Origin: JBNKHG01 sp050290225
GTDB taxonomy: Bacteria; Pseudomonadota; Gammaproteobacteria; Pseudomonadales; Cellvibrionaceae
Direction: 5' to 3'
DNA: 64,000 nt
Assembly (NCBI GenBank): GCA_050290225.1
Contig: JBNKHG010000093.1
Span: 1-64,000 of the forward strand
In this document: positions 24,636-35,600 of the stretch, in pieces
How positions within the stretch are numbered: the stretch's first letter is position 1
Layout: every line of letters begins with the position of its first letter
Notes under the pieces: generated by a model
The model's input: the letters and a program-made list of their open reading frames with translations, nothing else
What the model was told of the DNA's origin: nothing
Databases searched by the model: none
Made by a program: the position numbers and the translations under genes

Positions 24636-25532
24636 ATGCTAAGCCAACTCTTCGCTATTATTGCCCCCATATTGATCTGCGCTGTCATCGGTGTGATCTG
24701 GGTGCGCAGCGGTGTCGATTACCCCGCTGATTTTGTCAGTCGCGTGGTGATGAACGTCGGTGCTCCCTGCCTGGTGGTGTCCACTATGGGAGAGGTGAGT
24801 GTGGACCTGATTGCGCTCGGTCAGGTGGTCGGCGTCGCGGCGCTGGTGTTTGTACTGATGATACCGGTGGGGCTACTCGCGATCCGCCTTCAGGGGCTGT
24901 CCACCAGCACCTACCTGCCGCCGCTGTTATTTGCCAATAACGGCAATATGGGGCTGCCCCTGTGCCTGTTTGCGTTTGGTGAAACCGGGCTGGCCCTGGC
25001 GCTGGGTTATTTTCTGGTGCTGCTGCTTACGCACTTTACGCTCGGAGTGTTGATCGTCGGCGCCGGGCAGGGCGGTATCGGCAAGAGCCTGTCGAGACTG
25101 GTGCGGCAACCGTTGCTTTACGGGATGGGGCTGGCCATGTTTATGCTTTTCAGCGGCTGGAGGCTGCCGAATTGGGCCGCCAATACCGTCAGTTTGCTGG
25201 GGGGATTTACAATCCCCTTGATGCTGATCACTCTGGGTGTATCCCTGTCGAATCTCAAGGTGGCCCTCTGGCATCACGCGCTCGGGATGAGCCTGCTGCG
25301 GGTGTTAGGCGGTTTTGGCCTGGCCTGGCTGGCCTGCGAATGGCTGGAGATTGAAGGCGTGGTGCGTGGTGTGGTGTTGCTGCAGGCGTCTATGCCTTCG
25401 GCCGTATTCAATTATCTGTTTGCCCACCAGTACCGGCGTAACCCGGAGGAGGTGGCAGGTATGGTGGTGATATCCACCCTGCTCTCATTCGTTTGCCTGC
25501 CGTTTGTGGTCAAATATGTGTTGGCCATTTAG
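24636..25532 (+). CDS. AEC family transporter
   Basis: A 298-residue protein with about ten membrane segments. It has the opening typical of auxin-efflux-carrier (AEC) family permeases (LFAIIAPILICAVIGVIWVR), and a central FANNGNMGLPL motif. Bacterial members move small carboxylates such as malate or malonate. The ATG at 24636 is chosen because it starts the first helix and AGAGG precedes it; the frame is open to 24564. No neighbour hints at the substrate, though a malonyl-CoA decarboxylase lies 20 kb away. Confidence 0.88.
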   Translation: MLSQLFAIIAPILICAVIGVIWVRSGVDYPADFVSRVVMNVGAPCLVVSTMGEVSVDLIALGQVVGVAALVFVLMIPVGLLAIRLQGLSTSTYLPPLLFANNGNMGLPLCLFAFGETGLALALGYFLVLLLTHFTLGVLIVGAGQGGIGKSLSRLVRQPLLYGMGLAMFMLFSGWRLPNWAANTVSLLGGFTIPLMLITLGVSLSNLKVALWHHALGMSLLRVLGGFGLAWLACEWLEIEGVVRGVVLLQASMPSAVFNYLFAHQYRRNPEEVAGMVVISTLLSFVCLPFVVKYVLAI

Positions 25533-25626
25533 TTGTGGCTGTCCGGGAGCTTTGCCGGGGATAACCAGCGATGCCAAACTGGTGTAAACTCGGTGCCGAT
25601 TTCAATGATTGGACAGGCGTGTGGTG

Positions 25627-26490
25627 ATGTCGACAGCTAAGGAAATAGTGCTCAAATTCAGTTGTAATGATCAGCCGGGTATTGTTGCCGCGGTCGCCAG
25701 TCTGTTTGCCGGGCGCGGTTTTAACATCAAGGAATCCTCCCAGTTCGAAGACACCCACAGCGGACGTTTTTTTATGCGAACGGTGTTGGAGTGCCCGCAG
25801 GTACAGACCGAGGTCGAGGAGGTAAAAGCCGCCTTTACCCCGATCGCCGAACGCTATGCGATGGAATGGGAACTCTACGATAAGTCCTACAAACCCAAAG
25901 TGCTGATCGCCGTTTCCCAGTGGGGGCATTGTCTGAACAATTTGCTCAACAGTTGGAAACGCGGCGCGCTACCGGTGGAAATTGTCGGTGTGTTTTCCAA
26001 CCACACGGTATTGCAGGATCTGGTTGAGTGGTACAAGTTGCCCTTTCACTACTTGCCTATTACACCTGAGACCAAGATCCGGCAAGAAGCCCGGATACTT
26101 GCGTTGATGCAGAACAGCCAGGCTGATTTTCTGGTGCTTGCGCGTTATATGCAGATTCTTTCCAATGACCTCTGTGGTAAGCTCGATGGGCGTGCCATCA
26201 ATATTCATCACTCGTTTTTACCGGGTTTTAAAGGGGCTAAACCCTATCACCAGGCGTTTGAGCGCGGTGTTAAGCAAATCGGTGCCACCGCCCACTATGT
26301 GACTGCCGACCTGGACGAGGGGCCGATTATCGAACAGGCGGTGGAGCGGGTCTCCCACGTCAACTCGCCGGAAGAGATGGTGGAGATCGGCCGCGATATC
26401 GAAGCTGTGGTGTTGAACAGGGCGGTAAAATGGCATGCCGAGCACCGGGTGTTATTGAACGGTGCCAAGACAGTGGTGTTCGCGCGCTAA
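25627..26490 (+). CDS. purU: formyltetrahydrofolate deformylase
   Basis: A 287-residue PurU that hydrolyses 10-formyltetrahydrofolate to formate and tetrahydrofolate. The N-terminal ACT domain (about residues 5-85) begins IVLKFSCNDQPGIVAAV. The C-terminal formyltransferase-like domain carries NIHHSFLPGFKGAKPY with the catalytic His, and the nearby Asn and Asp (TADLDEGPII). Length matches the family. The ATG at 25627 follows GGACAGG; upstream GTG codons at 25621 and 25624 are also possible. It is a single gene. Confidence 0.95.
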   Translation: MSTAKEIVLKFSCNDQPGIVAAVASLFAGRGFNIKESSQFEDTHSGRFFMRTVLECPQVQTEVEEVKAAFTPIAERYAMEWELYDKSYKPKVLIAVSQWGHCLNNLLNSWKRGALPVEIVGVFSNHTVLQDLVEWYKLPFHYLPITPETKIRQEARILALMQNSQADFLVLARYMQILSNDLCGKLDGRAINIHHSFLPGFKGAKPYHQAFERGVKQIGATAHYVTADLDEGPIIEQAVERVSHVNSPEEMVEIGRDIEAVVLNRAVKWHAEHRVLLNGAKTVVFAR

Positions 26491-26703
26491 TGCAGGTATT
26501 GCCGGCAAAGTCTGGATCGGATCACGATGGCATTGTCGGACGGCTCTGCCGGTTTGACGCTGTAGGCGGAGGCTGTCACGTCAGCTTGTTCCTGTTATGA
26601 CTCTCATGTGGAATTCACTTCGGTAATAGGCTTGGTATGAGAGTTCCGTCCGCGCAAGGGAGTTCGACCAATGCCAGGCAATGGGGATATAAAGGAAAGC
26701 GCG

Positions 26704-29448
26704 ATGTCGCCATCAGTGCAAGACGATACGACCGATACATCCGGGAACATTGCACGGTCCGAGCACCACGCGAACTACCCCGCCAGTAGTCACCGGCAAG
26801 AATCTCCCACCACCGATGCCGAAGGACTGAGTTCGGCCGAGGCGGCGCAGCGGCTCCAGCGTTACGGCCCCAACAGCCTGCCGGTTGCGCCTCTGCCCGG
26901 GCCAGCGGCCATATTCGCACGCCAGTTTCTCAGTCCCTTTATCTACATTCTGCTGTTGGCAGCGGTGATTTCCTTTGCCTTGGGCCAAACCCCCAGCGGT
27001 GTTTTTATCCTGGCCGTACTCTTGTTAAATGCCGTGATAGGCGCGGTACAGGAGTATTCGGCTCAACAGAGTGCGGCGGCGCTGCGCAATTTGGTCAGGG
27101 GCGTGGCGCGCGTGCTTCGTGATGGGCAGACCGAAACTGTCGATATCGAAGCATTGGTACCGGGGGATGTGATTCTGCTGGGTAGTGGTGACAAGGTTCC
27201 CGCCGATGTGCAGTTATTGTCCGCTGCCGATCTGGCTGTGGACGAGTCAATGCTCACCGGCGAGTCGTTGGCGGTGGACAAACGTATTGGCGAGCCGGAG
27301 CCCGATGATGGGGCGTTGGCCGATAGGGTGGGGCATTGCTTCGCCGGCAGTATTGTCACCCGTGGACGGGCCCGCGGACGGGTGATCGCCACCGGGTCGC
27401 AGACGCAACTGGGTCAAATTGCGACCCGCGTTGGCCGCGAGCGTGTCTCGGAACCGCCACTGATGATCCGTGTCCGCGAATTTACCTACCAGTTAGCGGG
27501 CGGCATCCTGGTGGCAATCCTGTTGTTGGTGCTGATGATGGTATGGAAGGGAGGCTACAGCACCGAGTCGATGGTGTTGATGTCCATCGGTTTGGCCGTG
27601 TCGGTAATTCCGGAAGGGTTGCCGGCGGCGCTCACGGTAGCGCTGGCGATCGGTATGCGTCGCATGGCAAGGGTCAACGTCATCATCCGCAAACTGGTGG
27701 CGGTCGAATCCCTGGGTTCCTGCACATTTATCTGTTCCGACAAGACCGGCACGCTTACCGTCAATGAACTTACCATCCGTGAGGTGGTGCTGCCGGATAA
27801 CAGCCGCTACCGGTTGAATGGGGAAGGTGTGGCGCCAGGCGGGTTGGAGGTTGACGAAAGCAGGGAGGGTGGAGAAGCGGGGTGCCCGGACTCTCGGTTG
27901 GAAACTCTCTGTGTCGCCGGGGTGCTGGCAAACGAGAGCCACCTGGATTACGCCCGCGGTGAATGGGCTGCGGCGGGGGATATTGTCGATGTGGCCTTTT
28001 TAGTGATGGCTAAAAAGCTGGGCTTGTCCATCGGCGAGTTGCGGCGGCAACTTCAACAGCTGGCGCTGATTCCTTATGAATCCGAAAATGCCTTCTCCGG
28101 TAGTCTCAATCGCTGCGGCGAAGTTTCCTGCTTTTACGCCAAGGGCAGTCCGGAAAGAATCCTGCAAATGTGTGATTCGATGCAAACCGCCGCCGGAGAA
28201 GAGCCTTTGCGGCCGGAACTGATCGAACAGCAAATTCACCAACTGGCCAACCAGGGTTACCGCTTGATCGCGCTCGCGCGACGGCAGGATAACGAGGGTC
28301 AGATCGATGCCCGGCACGACCATTTTGTGGGTATGACTTACCTGGGGATGGTAGCCATGATAGATCCGCTGCGACCGGAAGCCGCAGCCGCGGTGGCACA
28401 CTGTCGGGCGGGTGGCATCGAGGTGGCTATGGTCACCGGTGATCACCCGGTCACGGCCAAGGCCATTGCGCTGGAGTTGGGTCTGTGTGAGGCATCGGAC
28501 GCGGTGGTGACGGGTAGTGACATTCGCCAGTGTCTGGACCAGGCTGCACTGGATAAACTGGTTAATCCGGCACGGGTCTTTGCCCGCATCGAGCCGGAGC
28601 AGAAGGAATCGATAGTTGCGAGCCTTATGCGCCAGGGGCATTTTGTTGCCGTCACCGGTGATGGCGTTAACGATGCGCCGGCCATGCGCCAGGCCAATGC
28701 CGCCATTGCCATGGGCAAGCGCGGCACGGATGTCGCCAAGGAGAGTGCTGACCTGATTATTACCGACGACAATTTTGCATCCATTGTCGCCGGTATTGAA
28801 CAGGGCCGGGTGGTCTACAACAATATTCGCAAGGTGATCGCGCTGCTGGTTGCGACCGGCTTTTCTGCCATCCTTTTGTTTTTCCTGGCCGTCAGTTTTG
28901 GTTTGTCCATGCCCATGACCGCTGTGCAGCTACTTTGGTTAAACCTGGTGGCTAACGGTTTTCAGGATGTGGCATTGGCGTTCGAACCCCGGGAGGGCCG
29001 CGAATTGGCAGTCAGGCCTCGACCGCCCAATGAACCCATTTTCGAACGCCACATTATCGAACATGTGCTGATCGCCGGTTCAGTGATGGGCGGCCTGGCG
29101 TTTCTCACTTTTCACTGGGCACTGGCGGTCGGAAACAGTGCAGAGCAGGCCCGCAACCTGACGCTGATGCTGATGGTGATATTCGGTAATATTCATGCGC
29201 TTAACAGCCGCTCGGAGACCCGTTCCATCTTTCGAATGCCGCTCAGGAACAACCTGTTTTTGGTCTGTGCCGTTCCATTGGCGCAGTTGATTCATATCGG
29301 TGCCATGTACACCCCGGGATTAAAGGATGTACTCCAGTTGCAACCCATCGGCTGGGATGAGTGGGGCCGCTTGCTGCTTATCGCCAGTAGCTTGCTGGTG
29401 GTGGAAGAGCTTCATAAATGGTGGATACGACGGCGTGCCTGTGCTTGA
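26704..29448 (+). CDS. cation-transporting P-type ATPase (P2 type)
   Basis: A 914-residue inner-membrane pump. The N-terminal cation-ATPase domain is followed by the actuator motif MLTGES near residue 183, the phosphorylation site CSDKTGTLTVNE near residue 346, and GDGVNDAPAM near residue 653. Membrane helix 4 has IPEGLP, the calcium or sodium type. Helix 6 reads LLWLNLVANGFQDVAL; the usual TDG of calcium pumps is replaced by ANG, so the ion may not be calcium. Start at 26704 with AAGGAAAG upstream. It stands alone. The ion cannot be named from sequence. Confidence 0.92.
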   Translation: MSPSVQDDTTDTSGNIARSEHHANYPASSHRQESPTTDAEGLSSAEAAQRLQRYGPNSLPVAPLPGPAAIFARQFLSPFIYILLLAAVISFALGQTPSGVFILAVLLLNAVIGAVQEYSAQQSAAALRNLVRGVARVLRDGQTETVDIEALVPGDVILLGSGDKVPADVQLLSAADLAVDESMLTGESLAVDKRIGEPEPDDGALADRVGHCFAGSIVTRGRARGRVIATGSQTQLGQIATRVGRERVSEPPLMIRVREFTYQLAGGILVAILLLVLMMVWKGGYSTESMVLMSIGLAVSVIPEGLPAALTVALAIGMRRMARVNVIIRKLVAVESLGSCTFICSDKTGTLTVNELTIREVVLPDNSRYRLNGEGVAPGGLEVDESREGGEAGCPDSRLETLCVAGVLANESHLDYARGEWAAAGDIVDVAFLVMAKKLGLSIGELRRQLQQLALIPYESENAFSGSLNRCGEVSCFYAKGSPERILQMCDSMQTAAGEEPLRPELIEQQIHQLANQGYRLIALARRQDNEGQIDARHDHFVGMTYLGMVAMIDPLRPEAAAAVAHCRAGGIEVAMVTGDHPVTAKAIALELGLCEASDAVVTGSDIRQCLDQAALDKLVNPARVFARIEPEQKESIVASLMRQGHFVAVTGDGVNDAPAMRQANAAIAMGKRGTDVAKESADLIITDDNFASIVAGIEQGRVVYNNIRKVIALLVATGFSAILLFFLAVSFGLSMPMTAVQLLWLNLVANGFQDVALAFEPREGRELAVRPRPPNEPIFERHIIEHVLIAGSVMGGLAFLTFHWALAVGNSAEQARNLTLMLMVIFGNIHALNSRSETRSIFRMPLRNNLFLVCAVPLAQLIHIGAMYTPGLKDVLQLQPIGWDEWGRLLLIASSLLVVEELHKWWIRRRACA

Positions 29449-29739
29449 AGACAATGTCATTGTCAGGTGCTACAGATTGTGCAGACATCTCACTATGGTC
29501 AGTCATTTTCGGCGGAAAGGGTTGGCCTCGTCGCCAGTAGTGCAACGGTAGAGAATACCGAAAATATGGCTATGAATTTGGTGTAGAAAGGCGACTGGAG
29601 GAAGCCGCCGGCGGAATCTGGGGATTATCCAACAGTGGCGCGTGGCGTAATGTTTTATTGATGCCACTTGCGTATACGCTTCATCTTTTCAAGATTGATT
29701 TTGACGGTATAACCCGTGGCCTGCTCGAACAGGATGTTA

Positions 29740-29815
29740 GAGACGCCGTGATATGTTCGAGATGCTGTGAGATGCAAGAGACGCTGCGAGATGCAGGAGA
29801 CGCCGTGAACAGTGT
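29740..29815. repeat. 19-bp tandem repeat, four copies
   Basis: Four units begin at 29740, 29759, 29778 and 29797, exactly 19 bases apart. Each starts GAGAYGCYGYGA and then diverges. No function is evident. Confidence 0.65.
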
Positions 29816-29838
29816 AGCGTGATTTAAAACCATCCGTA

Positions 29839-29870
29839 TAGACGCCTGCATGGATAGACGCCTGCATGGA
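29839..29870. repeat. 16-bp tandem repeat, two copies
   Basis: TAGACGCCTGCATGGA occurs twice in direct succession. A related GACGCCTGCATG word also occurs in the gap near 40.81 kb, so it may belong to a dispersed repeat family. Confidence 0.6.
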
Positions 29871-30162
29871 AAAGTTGATTAATTTCTCAACAGATTTCGG
29901 ATGGATGTAAACTGCCGGAGCAAACTCGCAACGACCTGAACGGCCGGTGTTAGATCGATTTCAAATACTAAGGAATATTCTCTTTTTGATATTGTTGGGG
30001 AATAAGCTCTTTATAATCCTTGGCCTTGCCTTTAAAGTTAACGGTTTAACCGTACGAATAAGGATAAAAGGGTTGTGATGAAAAAATCCACTGCCTGCTC
30101 CAGGGAAAGGTCTACTCGCGTGCGGCGCCCACAGCCGCTTATGGGTGAGCATCATAAGGTGC

Positions 30163-32637
30163 ATGCACAATAACAACCATAACGCCGAAAACATGCCCTA
30201 CAATTTCAAACAAGTGCTGAATGCCATTCCGGATTCGCTGCTGATCATTGATGCCGAAGGTACCGTCCTCTGGGGAAATGCCCAAGTGGAAGCTCTGCTG
30301 GGTTATTCTGCGGATGAGTTGGTGGGGCAGTCGGTGGAAGTGCTAGTGCCGGAAAGCTTACGCGAAAGCCCTGTGTCCCAGCGACGCCATTATATGTCGG
30401 CGCCCGCCCTCCGCGCCATGGCAGACAGCGCTGACTTGAAGGCTCGTGCCGCTGACGGCCGTTTGATCCCAGTGGATATAGAACTCAATCCGCTGGATTG
30501 GCAGGGGCAGCGTTGTACCCTCGCGGTTTTACGCTCTGAGGCAATATTGTTACAGCAACAGGAGAAGGAGCAGCAAAAAGCGCTGCGGCTTAACGAAGAG
30601 CGATTGCGCCGTTCCCAGGCAATCGCTCATATAGGAACCTGGGACTGGGACATTCGCACCGGCGAGGTAGTCTGGTCGGATGAAATTTTCAATATCTTCG
30701 GTCTCGACAAGGATGAATTCTCCGCAAGCTATGAGGCCGTTTTCAGTAATGTGCATCCCGGTGATCGGGATCTGGTGAAAATGGCATTGGATGCATCTAT
30801 TGCCGGACTTGAGCCCTTTAACATTGAGCACCGAATACTGATCAGGGACGATCAAGTCCTTCATGTGCGAGAGGTGGGCGAGGTCTATCGCGATAAGGAG
30901 GGGGTGGCGGTACGGATGTTGGGGACCGTTCAGGATATCACCTCAGACAAGGAAAAACGCATCCAGTTGCAGACATCACAGGCCATTTTTGAGCATGCCC
31001 ACGAGGGAATTCTTACCATCAACGACCGACTGGAAATTACCTCGGTCAATCCGGCGCTGGTGAAAATTACCGAGTTCAGTGAAGAGGAACTCTGCGGCAA
31101 TTCCGTCCTCATGTTGCTGCCAGCATCGCACGCTCACTATCATCTGCGCCCGATTCTGCGTTGCGTGAATCAAGTCGGGAGTTGGCAGGGGGAGATTGAA
31201 TTGGCAAGGAAATTCCAGCGGCTGTGCCCGGTACTGGTTTCCGTCTCTATGATCGAAGATGCCTATCTCGCCAAGCAGTACGCGATTACCCTGACGGATA
31301 TTTCCAGTATCAAGAGAAACGAGGCCCAGCTGCACAACCTGGCGCATTACGATCAACTGACGAAGCTTCCGAACCGTCGGCTCTTTATCAAAAGCATCAA
31401 CTACGCGATCAATAGCAATAGGGCCTTCGCTCTGCACTATATTGATATGGATGGTTTTAAACAGATCAATGACAGCCAGGGTCACAACGCTGGTGATGAA
31501 CTGCTTTGTGAAATTGCCGAGCGGTTATGTCGCTGCACAACCGAAGACTGCGTGATTGCCCGTCTCGGTGGTGATGAGTTCGCCGTGTTGCAGTTAGGGG
31601 CCAATACGGAGTCATCCAACGCGCTTGCGATGATCATGGTTGACAAGTTGCAATTGCGTAAGGACTTTGTGGAGCACTCCCTGGATATCAGTGCCAGTAT
31701 TGGTATTTCACACTTTCCCGTAGATGGCAGGGACGCCCTGGAATTGGTGAAGAAGGCGGATCAGGCCATGTATCAATCCAAGTCCATGGGCAAAAATACC
31801 TACCAACGCTACGAAAGCTCACTAGGTGATGAACTCAGTTACCGGTTGCAGCTGATCTCCGATATCAAAAAGGCGGTGGATAATCGCGGTTTTGACATCT
31901 ACTACCAGCCTAAGGCGAATGTTAGGCACCCGGAAGTTCACACGGCCGAAGCGCTGATCCGCTGGTGTCATCCGGAGCTTGGCCAGATCTCTCCGCTCGA
32001 CTTTATTCCACTGGCGGAGGAGACCGGGCTTATTCTGGGTATTGGGGAGTATGTGCTCGAGGAGGCTTGCAACTTTATCAACCGTTGGAGCAACGAGAAA
32101 AATGAAAGGTTGCGGGTGGCGATCAACCTGTCGGCGCGCCAGCTTCATGACAAATTTCTGCTCAGCAAAATCAGCCGAATTATCGAGCGTACCGGTATCC
32201 TTGCCGAACAGTTGGAGTTCGAAATTACCGAGAGCGTTGTGATGCAGAATGTGCAATCTACTATGGCGGTTTTTGAACACCTTAAACGCCAGGGCGCCTC
32301 GCTGGCTATCGACGACTTCGGCACCGGCTATTCGTCACTCAGTTACCTTAAGCGGTTGCCGGTGGATACCCTGAAAATCGATCGCTCATTTATCAAGCAT
32401 CTGCCCGATAGCGCCGATGACCTGGAAATTGTCAAAGCCATTATCTCCATGGCCCACAACCTTAATATCAAGGTTGTGGGCGAAGGTGTGGAAACCAGGG
32501 GACAACGCGACCTGTTGATCGAATTGGGCTGCGATCAACTTCAGGGCTTCTTGATCGGTAAGCCGATGCCGGCCAGGGATTTCAAGACAGCTTCTTCTTT
32601 AGGGGCATCGTCGGCGTATTTTGCCGAGGGGATTTAG
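30163..32637 (+). CDS. PAS-GGDEF-EAL cyclic-di-GMP protein
   Basis: An 824-residue signalling protein with no membrane segment. Three PAS-like sensor domains come first (near residues 5-125, 140-260 and 270-390). A GGDEF domain follows with the intact catalytic motif RLGGDEFAVL near residue 466. A C-terminal EAL domain has TAEALIRW near residue 594 and DDFGTGYSSLSYLKRLP. Both the cyclase and phosphodiesterase signatures look complete, so it could make or break cyclic di-GMP. Start codons at 30145, 30163 and 30193 are all possible. The last base pairs end 27 bases from the convergent dehydrogenase gene. Confidence 0.92.
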   Translation: MHNNNHNAENMPYNFKQVLNAIPDSLLIIDAEGTVLWGNAQVEALLGYSADELVGQSVEVLVPESLRESPVSQRRHYMSAPALRAMADSADLKARAADGRLIPVDIELNPLDWQGQRCTLAVLRSEAILLQQQEKEQQKALRLNEERLRRSQAIAHIGTWDWDIRTGEVVWSDEIFNIFGLDKDEFSASYEAVFSNVHPGDRDLVKMALDASIAGLEPFNIEHRILIRDDQVLHVREVGEVYRDKEGVAVRMLGTVQDITSDKEKRIQLQTSQAIFEHAHEGILTINDRLEITSVNPALVKITEFSEEELCGNSVLMLLPASHAHYHLRPILRCVNQVGSWQGEIELARKFQRLCPVLVSVSMIEDAYLAKQYAITLTDISSIKRNEAQLHNLAHYDQLTKLPNRRLFIKSINYAINSNRAFALHYIDMDGFKQINDSQGHNAGDELLCEIAERLCRCTTEDCVIARLGGDEFAVLQLGANTESSNALAMIMVDKLQLRKDFVEHSLDISASIGISHFPVDGRDALELVKKADQAMYQSKSMGKNTYQRYESSLGDELSYRLQLISDIKKAVDNRGFDIYYQPKANVRHPEVHTAEALIRWCHPELGQISPLDFIPLAEETGLILGIGEYVLEEACNFINRWSNEKNERLRVAINLSARQLHDKFLLSKISRIIERTGILAEQLEFEITESVVMQNVQSTMAVFEHLKRQGASLAIDDFGTGYSSLSYLKRLPVDTLKIDRSFIKHLPDSADDLEIVKAIISMAHNLNIKVVGEGVETRGQRDLLIELGCDQLQGFLIGKPMPARDFKTASSLGASSAYFAEGI

Positions 32638-32663
32638 CTGAAGTAATCGGTGGCCCCCTACCC

Positions 32664-35600
32664 CTAACCCATTTGCGCTAACAACACCTGGATCGGGTGC
32701 GGTAAGGTGACATCATCGATGCGCTTGGTCTGGCTTCGGCAGGAATAGCCGGTTGCCGCCAATTTTCCGCTGTTGGCCGGGTTGTTGACCGCTTCTGCCC
32801 AGGACAGCTGGTAGATATGTTTGGATGTGTCCACATTCGCGGCTTCATGGCCATAGGTGCCCGCCATACCACAGCAGCCGACCTCCAGGTTGGCGAGCTC
32901 CTGCCCCAGTGCTCTGAATACAGTTTTCCAATCAGCCATGGCAGGTGCGGCGTTGGTTTTTTCGGTGCAGTGTGCCAGCAGTTTGAAATCACCTTTGTGT
33001 TTTAACGGACTGAGCTGATCACGCCGTTGCGCCAGCCATTCCTGAACCAGTTGTACTTGAGGCACGCGATCCCGACCCAGGGCCTTTTCGTACTCGGCTC
33101 GGTAGGCCAGTGTCATTGAGGGCTCGATACCGATTAACGGTATCTCGCACTCGGCCAGTGTCGACAGCATATCGGCGTTTTCCGCAGCCGCTTTTTCAAA
33201 AGCCTTTAGAAAACCGTGCACATGCAAAGGTTTGCCGTTCGGCTTAAAAGGCGCGAGCAACGGCGTAAATCCCAGTTGATGCAACAGGCTTAACAGGTCG
33301 ATCACCAGCTGGGTTTCAAAATAGCTGGTGAAGGCATCCTGCACCACGATGACGGCATTGGCCCTCTGGTCGTCGCTGAGCTTGTCGATATTGTCGCGGG
33401 TTGCCCAAAGCAGGCCCTTATCCTCCAGTGCTGTATCCAGGCAGATACCGGTCAGCTTGGGGCTGTCCACCATGCCGGCCGTTTTGGCCAGCAGGCCGGC
33501 GGTCAACCTGCTACCGACCAGGAGATTGTACAGCCCGGGGACCTTGGCCAGGGTCGGCATCATATATTCCAGACCGCCGATAAAGTAATCCTTGAGGGGG
33601 CGCAGGTAGCGGCCGTAATAGAGTTCCAGGAATTTGCTGCGAAACTCCGGTACGTCCACCTTGATAGGACACTGGCCGACGCAGGACTTGCAAGCCAGGC
33701 AGCCGAGCATGGCCTCGTGCACTTCGTGGGAGAAATCGTACTCACCTTTGCGTTTGCCCCAGCTGTTCTTGATGCGCTCCGGCAGCGAACCGATAAAGCT
33801 GGCTTCCTTAATCCGTTGGCTCTCTGCGATGGGGTCGATATGGCGTTCACCCAGTTGCTTTAACCACTCCCGTACCAGGGATGCGCGCCCTTTGGGCGAG
33901 TGAATACGCTGACGCGTGCCTTTCCAGGAGGGGCACATGGTGTCATTGGGATTCCAGTTGAAGCAGGCACCGTTGCCGTTGCAGTACATCCCCTCGCTAT
34001 AGCCGTCCCACACCTGTACCGGGATCTTGCGGTCCTGTTGTCCGCGGGTGGGTACTTCGTCGATTTTCAGCAGGCTCTGTTCCGCAGCGGGGGTAGCGAT
34101 CTTGCCGGGATTTAACTGGTTAAAGGGATCACAGGTCGCCTTGATGCGCTGCAATTGCGGGTAGAGTTCGCCAAAGAAGGCGGGCGCGTATTCTGAACGC
34201 ACTCCCTTGCCATGCTCGCCCCAGAGCAGGCCTTTGTACTTCTGTGTCAGTCGCACCACCTCGTCGGTAATTTCGCGAATCAGGGGTTCCTGTTCGGGGT
34301 CCTTCATATCGATGGTGGGGCGCACGTGCAGTACGCCGGCGTCCACATGTCCAAACATGCCGTAGCTGAGGTTCCGCTGGTCCAGGGCTCTGCGGAATTC
34401 GAGGATATAATCGGCCAGGTTCTCCGGTGGCACCGCGGTATCCTCTACGAAAGGGATGGGACGGGCTTCGCCTTCGGTATTGCCCAAAAGGCCCACAGCC
34501 TTCTTGCGCATGTCCCAGATCCTGTTGACGCTGGCCGCACCCCAGGCGACGGTATAGCCGAAAGACTTGCCTTCATTGCCACTGACTTTATCCAGGTGCT
34601 CTGTCAATTTCGCCACCTTGGCCTGTAGCTCCTCCTCAGAGTCGGCGTTGTACTCCACCAGGTTGATGCCCTGCAGTTGCTTGTCGGCATCTTCGGGGAA
34701 AAAGTCCGCCACCGTATTCCAGACAATATCACCCATGGCCAGGTTCAGTACCTTGGAATCCACGGTCTCGATAGAGGTGGGGCCGGCTTTCATCAACTCG
34801 GTGGCATCGCGCAGGGCGGCGTTGAAGTCCTCGTACTTGACGTTGACCAGGGCGGCGCACTTGGGAATAGGTAACAGGTTGAGTTTGGCTTCGGCAATAA
34901 AGCCCAGCGTGCCCTCGGAACCACAGAGAATACTGTTGAGGCTGAACCTGCCATCGTCTTCTCTGATGTGAGCCAGGTCGTAACCGGTCAGGCAACGGTT
35001 CAGTTTGGGGAATTTGGCCTCGATCAGCTCTCCATGCTCCTTGTGGATGTTGTCCAGCAGTCGATGGATCTGGCCTACTTTGTCCTGGCGATCACAAATA
35101 GCGGCCAGGGCCTCGTCATCCACCGGCGTGGAGCCCCACTCGCTGCCGTCGAGAAACACGGTGCGCAGCTCAAGCACATGGTCGCGGGTTTTGCCATAGC
35201 TGCAGGAGCCCTGGCCCGAGGCGTCCGTATTGATCATGCCGCCGATAGTAGCCCGGTTACTGGTGGACAGTTCCGGGGCAAAAAACAGTCCGTGAGGCTT
35301 AATGGCGGCGTTGAGCTGGTCCTTCACCACCCCCGCCTGCACCCGTACCCAGCGTTCCTCAACGTTTATCTCCAGGATCTGGTTCATATACTTGGAGATG
35401 TCCACTATCAGACCGTCTGTCAGCGACTGGCCGTTGGTACCTGTGCCGCCACCACGGGGGCTGAGCACGATGCCGTGGAACTGTTTCATGTGGGCCAGTT
35501 CTGTCAGGCGTACCAGATCCCGGGTGTTCTTCGGGTAAATCACGCCTTGAGGCAGAACCTGGTATATGGAGTTGTCCGTTGCCAGCACCGTACGGTTGGC

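Larger units (their letters stand above)
29449..30162. other. 714-base gap with two tandem repeats
   Basis: No convincing gene is found between the ATPase and the GGDEF-EAL gene. It holds a 19-bp repeat (29740-29815), a 16-bp repeat (29839-29870) and an A+T-rich 3' part that should carry the promoter of the downstream gene. A 70-codon minus frame at 29655-29867 runs through the repeats and lacks a ribosome site. Confidence 0.5.

Noticed and set aside
29655..29867. A 70-codon minus frame
   Set aside because: It is made of the tandem repeats and has no ribosome site.
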